From Dichomitus squalens LYAD-421 SS1 (lineage: Eukaryota > Basidiomycota > Agaricomycetes > Polyporales > Polyporaceae), in contig NW_006766889.1 of the NCBI RefSeq assembly GCF_000275845.1, forward strand, positions 689,977 through 710,457: a DNA stretch of 20,481 nt. Reading direction: 5' to 3'. Below, in pieces: positions 1 to 11,479 of the stretch. The position numbers and the translations under genes were made by a program. Numbering within the stretch: the stretch's first letter is position 1; each line of letters starts with the position of its first letter. The notes beneath the pieces are model-generated. The model was not told the origin of the DNA, made no database searches, and saw only the letters and a list, made by a program, of their open reading frames with translations.

Positions 1-300
1 GGACATCCACCACTGATACCACTATTCTTGAGCATTATCTGGATATTGTACCTCTGTATCACTACTGAAACAAGCACATTGTAACAACCTAAAGTCTTCT
101 ATCACATGTTATTGCCCTTCTTCTAATAGACTATAAAGCTGCTTCTACAGCCTTAAAACAGACTGGTTTACAACTAGTGTATGGATGTCTATGATAGATA
201 TTATTACATAAGAAGTATACAAGATGTGTGACTGATAGAACACCAATTGCTCAAATTGAGGCATGAGTATACTGAAGTCAACATGTAAAGTTCAAGTTGT
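1..300. other. AT-rich stretch without recognised gene
   Basis: This edge is visibly richer in A and T than the rest of the window and broken by stops in all frames. One short open stretch on the + strand (about 105-195) is too short to assign. I cannot tell whether it is a decayed transposon or ordinary spacer. Confidence 0.4.
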
Positions 301-301
301 G

Positions 302-540
302 GCACAAGTACCCCAAGTACCCCAAGTATATAGACTTGGGTCAAGTCCGTGTACTTGGGACCAAGTACATGAACTTGGGGCCAAGTACATGGACTTAGGG
401 CCAAGTACACGGACTTGGGGCCAAGTACACGGACTTGGGGCCAAGTACACGGACTTGAGGCCAAGTACACGGACTTGAGGCCAAGTACATAGACTTGAGT
501 CCAAGTACATGAACTTGGGCCCAAGTATGGGTCCAAGTCC
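302..540. repeat. 20-bp minisatellite of palindromic units
   Basis: From 361 to 520 there are eight tandem copies with an exact 20-bp period and consensus CCAAGTACACGGACTTGGGG. Copies differ by a few substitutions (ACAC/ACAT, GGGG/GAGG/AGGG). The array is flanked by shorter degenerate copies: CAAGTACCC repeats at 303-330 and a partial copy to about 540. Each unit has inverted arms CCAAGT and ACTTGG. At about 343-358 a copy lies in the opposite orientation. The long open frames seen over this stretch on both strands are produced by the periodicity and are not genes. Confidence 0.95.
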
Positions 541-555
541 GTGACGTTTTCCTGA

Positions 556-2548
556 TGTTCTCGAGCGGCAGTCACAGTCCACGTCTCGAGCGGGTCTTTG
601 CACTATTGGTTGGACGAAGATTTTAAAAAGATCAGGTGCGCCGAGCTTGCCTTGAGGTTGCAAGATGCTGAGTTGTTCTCCTTTTTCCCTTTTCCAGTCG
701 ACCAGACCATATTTCCGGCAAGGTAGGGGAATGGCGGTTGGCCTTTGAGGTTGACCTGGCAATATGTTACAACGACGAGCTACCGGAATGGAGATATCGC
801 CATCAACCTTTTGTCTACCCTCCCCCACCAGGCGAAGATTCCTACAGAGTTCGCCACGTATACCTGGACTTACAGAGTACGTACAGGATTATCACCATCA
901 CCCTACTATGAATGCTAAAGTCTATGACTGGCCTTCACAGATGCTCGCTTCTCGCCGCGGTACAGTACGATGGAAGACTGGGAGTACGGAATCCCGAACG
1001 TCATACGCGCACGCATGACTCTTGCTCAGTTCATCAAAGATGACTACTTCCCCTTGCTCATCGAGAAGGGTGTACATATCATCGCCAGTATCCCTATCTT
1101 CAAACCCGGTAGTTCTTCGACGTTCTACAAGCTCACAGACATCACATGCCGTACATATGCAGTAGAGTCGAAGCGTGCTGATGAAGGCGACTCCGCGTCA
1201 TATTCAGAGCAGCTCCTCTTCATCCTCGGCATGACTGGCTATCGTTCCCTTCCGGACATCACGAGGTTCATACCCTCGACGCAATGGCTTCTCCGCGGGA
1301 GGTTCTCACACGGTACGCTCGCCATCTCAAAGAGTACCTTCCGTGAGAGACTACACGCTCTTCTTGGCAACATCAACGCTCTCACGACCCTCGTGCACGA
1401 CTCCTCCGCATCATACATGACCAAGGACGTCGTCCAGCGGTGGGCGGACCACCCAGACTATCGCAAGAAGCCAAGCGAGTGGATGCCAGTCAATGGGACG
1501 GATAGCCGGGCTGCGACCAAGTTTGCATGGCACTTCGAGAACGAGATGCACCTCAAACAGTCGGGTACTCAGCTCATCACACACCGCGATTACGAGATAG
1601 AATGTATGTCTCCTGTCTCCGTGCCTTCTTCATGTCTTATCATCGCTATGTCACTGACTACACCGACAACTCAGGCTCCACCCGCAATGAGCTCGAATTA
1701 CCTGATGTGTCCATGCTTTCAACCGGGTCTTTGGAGATCAGGATTGCTGGTGTCATCCGGCTGCGTATGTATAGTTCGCGTGCTGACAGCTCCTGGGAGT
1801 GAGTATTCTCCTCGTGTTGGCCGATACGAGGGCACGAATGAGCACATGCTGATCGCCCATAGGACTGAGTCGTCCGTTCCCTGGAACGTCATCATCCGCA
1901 TCAAGACCGCCGCTCATGGCAATGTCGAGGTCGACATTGACGGCGTCGACAATCTCCGGCCGACGCCCCCCAAATCAACCATCCGCTCCGGGGGGGCCAA
2001 TGTCCCGAACGTGCAGGCGACCCTCCGCCACCACCTCTCCAGGCGAAAGGACTTTGAGGAAGTTCTGAAAGAGCTCAAGGTGCTCCAGGGGGTTTGGAGG
2101 TACTACTATCCCGCGACGACACCTTTCACGCTATGCACGCCAATGCTTAATAACGACGGCGACTTCCTATTCGAGCTGCGCCGCTCGCAGACCGACGTTT
2201 CTCAGCGTGTAGGTCGCAGGAGGGGCCGAGTCGCCAAGCTTACGCCTACGACACCCACCACTCCGACGAGTACGGGTTCCAGTGGTCCCGATGGTTACAA
2301 GGTTACCCCGCCTCGTCAAGCCTCAAATGAACCCTCGAATGCAAGTGAGGGCTCGTTCTGCTGTATAGTCGTGACTGAGCTGACAGGCAAATGAACAGAT
2401 GACAACGGACCCTAGAACTCAAGCAAACGTTCCGCCAGCGCCGACAGTTACGAACACGGCCCCTACTCTGCACCCGGAACCAACAGCGCCGGTGTTGCAG
2501 GAGAACGACGACTCCTTCGCCAATGACAACGACATAGACTTCGCCTGA
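556..2548 (+). CDS. Orphan multi-exon protein, 5' end incomplete
   Basis: I do not recognise the family; it may be a lineage-specific basidiomycete protein. Exons in consistent phase are (556)-635, 698-876, 941-1603, 1675-1798, 1863-2340 and 2399-2548, giving about 557 residues. Introns of 62, 64, 71, 64 and 58 bp have donors GTGCGC, GTACGT, GTATGT, GTGAGT and GCAAGT. The last is a GC-AG intron; without it the frame would stop at 2394 in a poor tail, and with it the protein ends in an acidic stretch ending DNDIDFA. The frame is open upstream to a stop at 553-555 but has no ATG before the one at 970, so the true start lies in or beyond the minisatellite. The sequence is globular-looking up to about residue 400 (for example YWLDEDFKKI, LPDITRFIPSTQWLL), then Pro/Thr/Ser-rich. 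I see no signal peptide or membrane helix. Confidence 0.7.
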
Positions 2549-4124
2549 GCCGAGTATCACTACCACAAATCATGTTGTACGGCCTGTCAAGTATCGTATA
2601 CACGTACCCTTGGTCCCAATCGACTCTTCGGCTGTCTCGATTGCGTCACACGCATCACTGCTGCTGTTGTCTTCTTGCTTACGTAACCGTCCATATGCCT
2701 CTTATATCGGTTCGAGCTGAGGCTACTACTGTCCCCTATAGAAATTGAACTGACGGATGAAGTTGCCAGTGAAACACAAGCCATTTCCCGAAGCCCCTTG
2801 TGTGCCTAGTCAGCGAGAATACTTCGTTCCAGGATCACTTCGAGTCTACCTTGCTGACCTCCACAAGTCCTGCACATAATACGATGCCTATAGCTGTTTA
2901 TAGCTAACCTATACCCCCAGAGTCTCCCATCTCCGTCAACTCTCGACTTCCTGGACTGTGGTAGGACGTGAGAGTCGGGTGTTTCTATGTAGTACCACCA
3001 CCAGTATCACCTACAATCGCACCATCATGCCACCTCTGCATTATCCGGAGCAGGAATTGTCGTTACATGGACCACCGGCAGAAGATCCTTCTGGTGACCC
3101 CCCTTGCTTCGCGTGTGCTCCTCAAGGCCTGCGAGTAGTGATAGCTAGTAGAAGACTTGTCAAGCGACCGATCGATGAAGCTACAACTGCATCGACCACT
3201 GGTCTGAGTCAGAGCATGTGATGCACGTATCCCTTGGACACCCAAATATGAGCACTCCGCGACAATGAGAGACTAGTGTTCCAATGAAGAAGGTTGGATG
3301 AATGGTCAGGCCTCAATGCCACATCTGTCCAGCCACGCCGGAAACATAGGAAACGAAACCTTCGTGGGTACGCCTGCGGGCCGCTCAAGCAAGCTTATAG
3401 ATATACTGAATCATCCCGCTATTCAAGGCCTGAGGCCTCTGAGTTCATGCTGGAGGCAACTGAGCAGGATAGAGCGGCGGGCGGCATGCGGGCCGAGGTC
3501 CCGAGATGCAATGCCCCGTTGCTCGAGCTCGCACTAAGTAGTGCTGTTCAAACATGTTCTCAAAGCTTAGTACTGCTGCACGGACGACCGTCAGGGGACT
3601 TACCTTGAAAATCGGTCTCTGGACCAAATTGGTATGGCAACATATCGGTCAGTGGTTCAGTCACAGTCTTCGCGCTGACTGTGGGAAGGATCTGCCCTGA
3701 TGAACACGTACTACGCAACGGAACAGCGCCCATGCCTTGCAAGGATAATCCAGAGACCACAAATCGCCTATGCAAGATGCGATGATGTTGAACATGTGAG
3801 GTTCGCAATGATCGAAGCAGGCCGGCGCAGATCGCGACTTCAGCAGTCCCAGCGCCATCTGCATGGGCGCAGGCCTGAAACGGTCTTCCTGCAGACTCTG
3901 AGGGCCGATAGGCATCGCTTGTGGCTTGGAGTTCCGGTCGTGGGACGCGTATGCATGATGTGTAGGTCGTTCGAAGTCCGATGACAAGCTGCTGTACCCA
4001 CAGTAACTGTGTGTAAAGATGCGGTGAGCAAATACCCATGCTTCTCCAGTTTGGCCCCATGATAAGAGGAGAGGAGGCCCCTCATCAGTGTGGTACCCTG
4101 TTCCCTCCTTGCCGTCACTGGATA
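2549..4124. other. Long spacer without recognised gene
   Basis: I checked both strands. Open frames exist on the minus strand at 3560-4060 and 3661-4221 and on the plus strand at 3294-3608 and 3700-3984, but they overlap one another, resemble no family I know and offer no splice structure that extends them. The stretch probably holds the 3' region of the orphan gene and the promoter of the DUF6533 gene. A diverged or noncoding transcript cannot be excluded. Confidence 0.4.
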
Positions 4125-5842
4125 ATGGCAGACCAGGGAGACCTTGACTACGCTGGCGTAGTTCAAGTGTTTGACAATTTGTACGTCTACCAAAGTCCTT
4201 AGCGTCTTTCGTGATCGTCACTCATTATCATCTGCTGTCAGTTTGACCGGGAACTATCTCAGTGCAGCAGCCATGGGTAAGGAGAACCTAGGGCGCGGCG
4301 CAGGATACGGTACTGACCCTATATGCAGCGTTTCTTGCTTTTGACTGGATAATCGGTCTTCCTCGGGAAATCCAGCTCTTTTGGGGAAATGCATCCGTCG
4401 GCGCAACCTCTCTCTACGCTGGAGCGAGATATCTGACGTTGTTTTGCAACTTAATCTACACTTTGGAGGTCTTCGAGATGTCAACCGAGGTAAGGCGATG
4501 CGTAAATTGCACCTTATGGCAATCTAACTAAACAGTCTCGCCATACCAGCGGTCAGTGTGGGGCGAGCCCTATCCCGTATATTCTCTGATAGCAGATCGT
4601 ATCTTCAGGTGTACGCGACTCGTCTGGACGAGCTTCGTTGTGGGATTCTTAGCGATTATCCCGCTACTCGGTTAGTGAGGCCGTCTAATTGTCTCAGCAC
4701 AAAATACTGACCGGAGGCGTAGCTCTTGCCGTGCTCCGTGTATATGCACTTACGCAGCGCAGGCTACTTGCGGCGTTCATTTTCTGGTTACTGTTCATTC
4801 CCCTCGGAGCCTCTATTGTGAGGACTATGTTGTCATACTGCGAACTCTTCTTGCTGTCTCACGGAAATATGCAGGTCCCGTACACTTACAACGCCCAAGG
4901 CGTAGTTGATTCTATCTTCGGATGCTTTGAAGCGGACTTTACACCAGTCGCACTGTTCCAAAAGTGGGTCACTTGGTGTTACCGTTTCCCATTGCTCAGC
5001 ATTTAGATGCTAACACTACACCTTGCAGATGTGGGTACCCCGAATGACTCTGTTCGTTATTCTCACCAGCATGCCCCGTCAGTGGTCATTGTAGGGAGAA
5101 CGCTCAATCTCGCTGCCGACGTGCTCCTCGTCGCAGTTACTTACTCGTCCGCTCCCCGGAGGCGTAAGCTCATAGAGACCCTCAAGGATAACGGGAGGAC
5201 GATGGCTAGCATCATTCTCTACAATGGTGGGGTTGCTTCATGCTCTGACCCAATGTGCCCGATGTTGATCAGTCGTCTATAGGATTGATCTACTTCGTGT
5301 CAGTCAAATTTGCCTACGTTGCAACTTCGATACCTGAGACAACCTGATCTTCACTAGAGCCCTTGTGGTCGTTGACACTCTACACCTCGTTCTTTCGGTG
5401 CTTTCTGTGCGTGCTATCACAATCCCTCCTTTGCGTGCTTTCTGACACGTTCTACATAGGTCGAGGACCTTGGTGGTGCTAGCGTCATAATCGAACTCCG
5501 CAATCCGTGCGTCCCGTACGCCTGCCCGTGAGCACTCTCTTATTTGACAAATCCTACAGGATAGCATCGGTCCTCGTCTCCCACTTCCTCCTCGACCTGC
5601 AGGAAGCGCACAAGCGGAGCGTCCTGCTCGACTCTCATCAACTCGTATCTAGTGGATCTAGCGCCGCCGACAGTGGCACAATTAGCTTCGCAAGGACAAC
5701 AAGTCTTTTCTCTGCAACTATCGATCACAATCTTCCTGGTATCTACGACTCCCAAGGCATTCTGGGTCCCGAGGACGAGGCTATACTTGTCATCGGCGGC
5801 CCGGAAGCTGATGACGTCTACTGGCATTCCGACAAGGTTTGA
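4125..5842 (+). CDS. DUF6533 seven-helix membrane protein
   Basis: A basidiomycete integral membrane protein of unknown function, about 406 aa. Ten exons: 4125-4180, 4242-4276, 4329-4489, 4550-4670, 4723-4977, 5029-5226, 5283-5298, 5358-5406, 5460-5506, 5560-5842; introns are 51-61 bp. The N-terminal DUF6533 domain (about residues 20-75) shows the usual pattern: NYLSAAAMAFLAFDWIIGL, REIQLFW, then ARYLTLFCNLIY. The family hallmark LRVYALTQRR follows near residue 130, and VSHFLLDLQEAHKRS stands at the start of the cytoplasmic tail in the last exon. Hydrophobic segments lie in exons 2-3, 4, 5, 6 and 7-10, as expected for seven helices. The ATG at 4125 opens an 18-codon exon whose phase fits. Exon 7 has only 16 nt. 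The exon 5/6 junction (donor GTTACC) is the least certain. Members are often compared with receptors, but no ligand or pathway can be read from the sequence. Confidence 0.85.
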
Positions 5843-6317
5843 GAGCCCGGAGCTGTTGGCTGAGACAGTGTAAGGATCGCCAAACTGAGATCGCCGATCA
5901 CTGTACTTGAATTGTAGCGAATGTGTACAATTTGTAGATCGAGAAGGCCGAGCGCAACCCTCCTAGCGCCGATGAACGCCGTACCTGTATCGACCGTCTC
6001 TCGGCGAGTAGAGATGTCGTGAAGGGCGCTCGAACATGCACACGAGTAGAAAGACCGCATCTCACACTTGAGCTCCGTGCATTATACGACATGATCCTAA
6101 TCCGGGAGTAGAGGTAGCTACTAGTACAGCATGTGGTCGGCATAAGTCAAGTGTGAACGCGTAGAACACAAATACAAAGCATGGTAGGGATATCTGTCAA
6201 GAACCGTGGAAGCGAAGGAATAGGAACATGCAGAAGAGGATGAGACAGGGGTAGTATGGTGTTGCTGTGGAGAAGTTGAGGACGACGCGGAGTCCCGCAC
6301 GCGCAAAGTCCTGTCGT
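5843..6317. other. Convergent intergenic spacer
   Basis: These 475 bp separate the stop of the plus-strand DUF6533 gene from the stop of the minus-strand RasGEF gene, so the stretch holds two 3' untranslated regions. I see no conserved frame, RNA gene or repeat in it. Confidence 0.5.
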
Positions 6318-9300
6318 CTACAAGAAACCGCTTTCCTGAAGCAGTCTGGCCATCTTCTCATCTTCCCGCTCGCGCGGTTCGCGCTCCAGACTTAGGTTCC
6401 AGAATTGATCCCCATAGTCGACGCCGTCCTGATACGACTGGAAGGATTCCTCCAAGTACGACAGCACGGACGCCACGGTCTGGAAGTTGTAAGGCTTCGC
6501 TTGCCAACGCTTGATGTCCTGGATAACCTCAGCCGCCTTCTGCCGCTTGCGGAAATTGATCATTTTGCCTGCTAGCTTGTCTTCCGCACCATCGTTGATG
6601 AATGTGAGGGTGGTGAGGTAGACACCTAGACGCCAATGGGTCAATATGATGCAATGTGGGACTTGGGCAGGTGAACAAACCAATGAAAGGCACGCAGGGC
6701 GGCTGTATCCTCGCTAGGGTTTGGCGGTAGTTGTTGAAGTTCTTGTTGGTATCAATGGTCGACTCGCAGACTTTTAGCTGGGACATGAACTTGGCATTGA
6801 CCTGTTCCCATGTCCGCTTAAGTCGACGAATCGGTGGGGTATTCAGACCAGAGATCACTGCAGTCATTGTCGAGAAGTTCTGCAGTATACGGCATCGCTT
6901 TATGACAGCCGATGAATCAGGAAAGAATCAGATTGACAACGGCAGATAGTGCTTACATCGGCGACATTGATGAAGTGTTTCACAATACGTGCACGTTTCT
7001 GAGAGTCTTCCCTCGCTAGGACGGATTCGGCGACCCAATTAGCGATCTGCATATAATCAAGTGTGAATTTGGGACAGCATATTGTGAAGGGCCCAGCGCG
7101 ACAAACCCTGTTGCTCAGCTGAATGATAGTTGTGATGTTATCCGCAGTCTTTCCAGGCTTAGCTTCTCGCGAACGCTGCAAGCATTCCATGGGCCGAATT
7201 TTCTTGTACAGGGCAGCCTCCATGAGGGTGAGTTGCCGCGCTAGCTCTAGAGGATCGATGTCGAGCAACTTGAGCTTCTTGGAGGTCTTCGGCATAATAG
7301 GTGCTGGAGGTGCAAGGGGTACCGTATTCGTGGTCTTGATAGGAGCATCACCGCCACGTTGCTGCAAGAAGCGCGTCAGGATTATGCACCGAGATACAGG
7401 CGAAGAACACGAACTCACTGCACGCTCGATGAGGATCAAAAGCTGCTTCGCTGCCGCAAAATTGACGACTTCTTCATCAGACGCGAACTCCTTCATGCGA
7501 ATAAGGATGTACATGTCTTCTTTTTCCAGGATGTCGTCGTCCGTAACCATTGTCCTAAAGGTATTCAAGACACTACACGTCATATGAGCACTAGCCATGT
7601 TGAGCCAGGAGGTTGAATAATCCTCACCGCATGCGGATGACCTGCTGCTTCAAACGTATCCATTCCTCGAGCTCAGTCGGCTTCAAATTCGGAGGTGGTG
7701 AGATCCAATAACGCTTAGTCAGCAGCTCGAACAGCTCATCGACTGTCATGAAGGACTTGAACGTCATTAAAAAGTTCTTGATAAACGTCGGGTCTAGATT
7801 CGCCGCGTGAGGTCAGCTTCAGCAAGCAAATCGCAAGATGATAGTACTACGCACCGCCCAGCTCATGCGCAGTCAAGCGCTCAACAAGCGCAGATGGTGT
7901 ACCTGCGCGCACTTGCCCGTCGGGATCGATCAGGATCTCGGACTGGTCGTAGTTCGGACGTAGATACCACGGCTTCTGCTCCGCGTTCAATTTGCTGATA
8001 TAGTGTTGGGGCGCCTCGGAACCGAGGATCTTCATGAGCTTGTTGCCCTTGCCTGTCCGTGGCGGAGACTTGCCAAGGAGCGCAGCTGCGTCCTCGAGTC
8101 AGTATCACACGTACATGGTTATCGGGGCCAACGACACTCACGATCATCCTCGTCTACGAAGGCCACAGCGTCGTCATCGAGCGGCGAAGGCATTTCTGGC
8201 GATGGCGGCCCAATGAGCGTGCCCTCAGCCGTGTCGTTCTGCCATGTCGGTGTCTCCGGCTCGCTGACACTCTCAGATCTCGAGCGATCTGACATGTCCA
8301 AGGACGACTGCGAGGGCTGCTGGTTCGCATTGCTATACAATGTCGACGACGTCGAATCGAGCGAGGACGCCGTGCGCATCATAGGCTGCGCGAAAGCGGC
8401 CGCCATGTCGATATACTCGTCCTCCCCTGCTGGAATGTCTGCCATGCGCGAGATGGCGGCGATCGAGCTTTCTGTCACGTTAATGCGCGACGACCGCCAT
8501 TCGATCGAATTTCGATAGTCGCCTTGGCTGATCGACGACTGATCGTGGCCAATGGCGAGCAGGGACTCCAGAGTCTGTGCGATGAGTACACAGTTCGACC
8601 GCACGATGGGCGCGATCGACTCAATTGTGGCTATCAGCGTAGCGCGCTCCCTCTGAGGGAGGAGCGGAGCGCGTCCCAGCAACTGCACCCCAATGAACAC
8701 CGTCATTCCGTCGTCGAACAATGCCTGGGTGGATGCCTCGAGCGAGCGAACGAGTTGACGGGCCTTGTCGACCATCTGCATGTATTGTGGTGACGTCGAA
8801 GGGAGGCCCGATTCTGGACGGATGCCATCCACATCCACATGGCGCATGATGTTGACACTGCAAAGTGACTGCAGTAGCCACGAAAGGTAGGCGGAGGCGC
8901 TCTGTCCTTCGTGAGACACTCGTTCTGCACTCACTATAATTAATTTACGTAACCGAGGAATCATGCGCGCGCACATACCTGGTTGGCTGTCTATGTACCT
9001 CACGGAGTTGACCAGCGACCCCAAGCGCGCTTCGAGCGCCTTCAGGCTGCCCTTGTATTCGATCACGACCTCGTCGCTGAGTATCCGTTGAGGCAGATCA
9101 ACGCCGTCATCGGCGGCGACGTATCCAAACCCTCGCCACTCTCCGGCGACACCCGCACCAGGCAAGCCCACCCCGATGTTCGCAGTAGAGAAGACACCAT
9201 ACAAACGCTTCCCACCACCTGTCCGTGAAAGGGTATTCGACAAAGCATGCTGTTCCTGGTAGAATTGCACTTCTTGCACGAAAGCAATCACCGCGCGCTC

Positions 9301-10968
9301 GAGCTCCGCGACGTCCGACTCCATACGGTTGGGCTTGTCAGATGAAGACAGCCCTGGATCGTACTGCATCGCCAGCGCAGACAGAACGAGCTTCGACAAG
9401 GTCCCCGCAACCTTCCGGTGAGCCGCCTTCAGGTGGGCCTGAAGCGTTTGGCTATTGGTGCCGAGCCGCGGATCGCGGGAGTCTCGAGGGTAGAGGTGGC
9501 TTGGCACATGGCCACTAGGAGTCGCGGTGACGTAGAGGAGGTTGCGCACCGATGCCACGACCTTCAACACCAACTGATCCACCTCCCGGTACTGTTCCGG
9601 CCGGCGCGGGCTGGACGAGCCCCTGAGGTACCGAAGAACGGCGGCAATCGATTCGCGAACTTGGTTGGACAGTTCGGCGGCGGTTTCGGGGGATGGCGGC
9701 GATAGCGTCTCCTGCAACGCCCTGGCAGACTCTTCGGCTGCTGTGAGCTCGAGAGCCGCGGGTGTCGGTTGGCTGCTGCTGGGGTTAGAAGCATTGGGAT
9801 TGGAACGCGAAGATGAAGAGGACGCGGCGATTGGCGGACGCGCGACGCCCTGCTTCGCGCCGTTGGTCGTCGACTGCGACCTGTCTCGCCTCGTCGGATA
9901 CACCTCGGAGTCCTCAGAGTGGATGCTGAGCCTGTCAGCACTGCTATCGCTGCGCTCCCGCGTTCGCGACACAGAAGACTCTGACCGTAGGCGTGACATT
10001 CCATTCGAGCTCCCGTTTCGAGGAATTGAGGCGCCCGACGTAGAGGACGAACCCTTCGTTGCCAGAGGTCCCGAGAACCCATCGTCGTTATATGCCGGCG
10101 GCGGCGGAGCGCTCGCTTCAGGGGCCGTCCATGAAATAGTGCCGTCGAGCTTGTTGAAGTAGTAGTACGACAGACCGTCGTCCGCCAAACGCCTGACCCA
10201 TGGCTCTGGTGTCCGTGATCTCCTTGGGATACCAAAACCAGCGCTGTCTTGGATAACTCCGTTGGCTCCTGCGAGGCCGTACGCAACACTCTGCCCAGCG
10301 CGAGTCGACCCTTGGGGTGAAAGAGCGGCGACTTCCGCCTCCACATCGGCGTCGGCTTCGGTCGGCAGGTCTCTAGACTGCTGGCCCGTCTGGGTATTGA
10401 CGTAAAATATCTACGAGACGCAAGTGAGGGGGGTCGCACAGATAGGAGGTAAGAAAAGAGAACGTACTCGACCGTCCTGCGACACCTGCGGCACCCAGAA
10501 ATCGCTTTGCTGCGCCCCTCCTCCTCCACGACCGGTCGCACCGTTCGTGTAAGCAGCCGTCCGCTGGGGCTGATAGTCCGCCTCTCCCCCGCTCAGCCAG
10601 TCGCCGTCCGTATCAGACTGAGCGAGGGCCTGCGACATCGTGTGCGCCATGTCCACCATCGAGTCGTCGGGGAGCGACGCCTGCGAGCTCGGGTACTCGG
10701 ACCCATTCAGCGCGGCCTCGGCCTCCTGGTCGGAAATCGTAACAACATAGTTGGACGGGAACCACCCTCGCTCTTCGTTCAGCAGTCCATCCCACCAACC
10801 GGACTCGAGACGGGTGAGGACCTCGATGATGTCGCCCTTATTGAACGAGAGGGAAGAGGAGTCGTTGGTGTGGTAGTCGTAAAGAGCGCGGCAGAAGAAC
10901 GTAGAGATGTACTGCTCGTCGCCAGCCTGGGGTTGGTCGTAAGTTATGGATGTTTGTGGGTCGTACAT
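6318..10968 (-). CDS. cdc25: Ras guanine nucleotide exchange factor, Cdc25 type (SH3-WW-RasGEF)
   Basis: Activates Ras by exchanging GDP for GTP at the plasma membrane, upstream of cAMP or MAPK signalling in fungi (family knowledge). Ten exons from the right: 10468-10968, 8979-10410, 8142-8924, 7855-8085, 7628-7793, 7419-7572, 7107-7361, 6957-7046, 6681-6897, 6318-6625; introns are 54-61 bp and every junction keeps phase, giving 1378 aa. Order: SH3 at about 25-82 (CRALYDYHTND, GWWDGL, GWFPSNYV); a WW-like stretch at about 155-185 (GRIFYVNTQTG) split by intron 1; a clear WW at 238-267 (PWVRRL, YYYFN, ISWTAPE); a Ser-rich linker; a long helical middle; RasGEF_N at about 955-1090 (DPTFIKNFLMTF, VLNTFRTMV); and the RasGEF catalytic domain at about 1115-1350 (SNRIANWVAESVL, FSTMTAVISGLNTPPIRRLK, VPFIGVYLTTLTFINDG). 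Length and order match basidiomycete Cdc25 homologues. The ATG at 10968 is the first in a frame leading straight into the SH3 domain. Confidence 0.95.
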
Positions 10969-11479
10969 GGTGTCGGCCGCTGTCGCATGCGATCAGAGAG
11001 CCTGGCGGAGGCGTAGGGCGGCGGGGACGAGTGCGGGAAGGGCGGGGGAAATGAAGCCGGGATGGGCCATTCCCGATCCCTCACTGACTACCACTGCCTC
11101 CCACGTGGTCAGCGGAATTTTCTATATATGGTCCTTGGCGCTTACACGCCACAAAATGAACGTACCCTCGACATTGTACATATATGATATACGGCGCCGG
11201 AACCGTGAATAATCAGCTGGTACATCTTATGGATGAGCCACAACGCCTCCTAGTAGCTTAGATATTCTACTGTAGACCCGTTATGGCGGTGCCTCCTCAG
11301 CGGACTTGCTTGATCCTGGTCTGCTCCCCAGCGGTTGTAATTATTCCACTTACTATCTACATTGATCTACATCGTATCTGACGGAACATCCCAATGTGGC
11401 AACAACGCTAACAGGGCGATCAATATGCTGAATATCCCAAGATGCACAGCAAGAAAAATCGGGGGTGCTTGCAACGCCC
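10969..11479. promoter_or_regulatory. Upstream region of the RasGEF gene, 3' region of pol12
   Basis: This stretch lies 5' of the minus-strand RasGEF start and 3' of the minus-strand pol12 stop. A TATATA string lies near 11122-11128, about 150 bp upstream of the RasGEF ATG. I cannot say whether it is functional. No other gene is visible. Confidence 0.3.

Noticed and set aside
263..828. Open frames on both strands over the minisatellite, encoding repetitive peptides
   Set aside because: They follow from the 20-bp period lacking stops in several frames; the peptides are low-complexity and no splice structure or family supports them.
3560..4221. Two overlapping minus-strand open frames of 166 and 186 codons and a plus-strand frame at 3700-3984
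   Set aside because: They overlap each other and the first DUF6533 exon, have no recognisable motif, and show no plausible intron structure.
9564..10541. 325-codon minus-strand frame rich in Arg and Pro
   Set aside because: Shadow of the Ser-rich linker of the RasGEF gene in another frame; it crosses the RasGEF intron.
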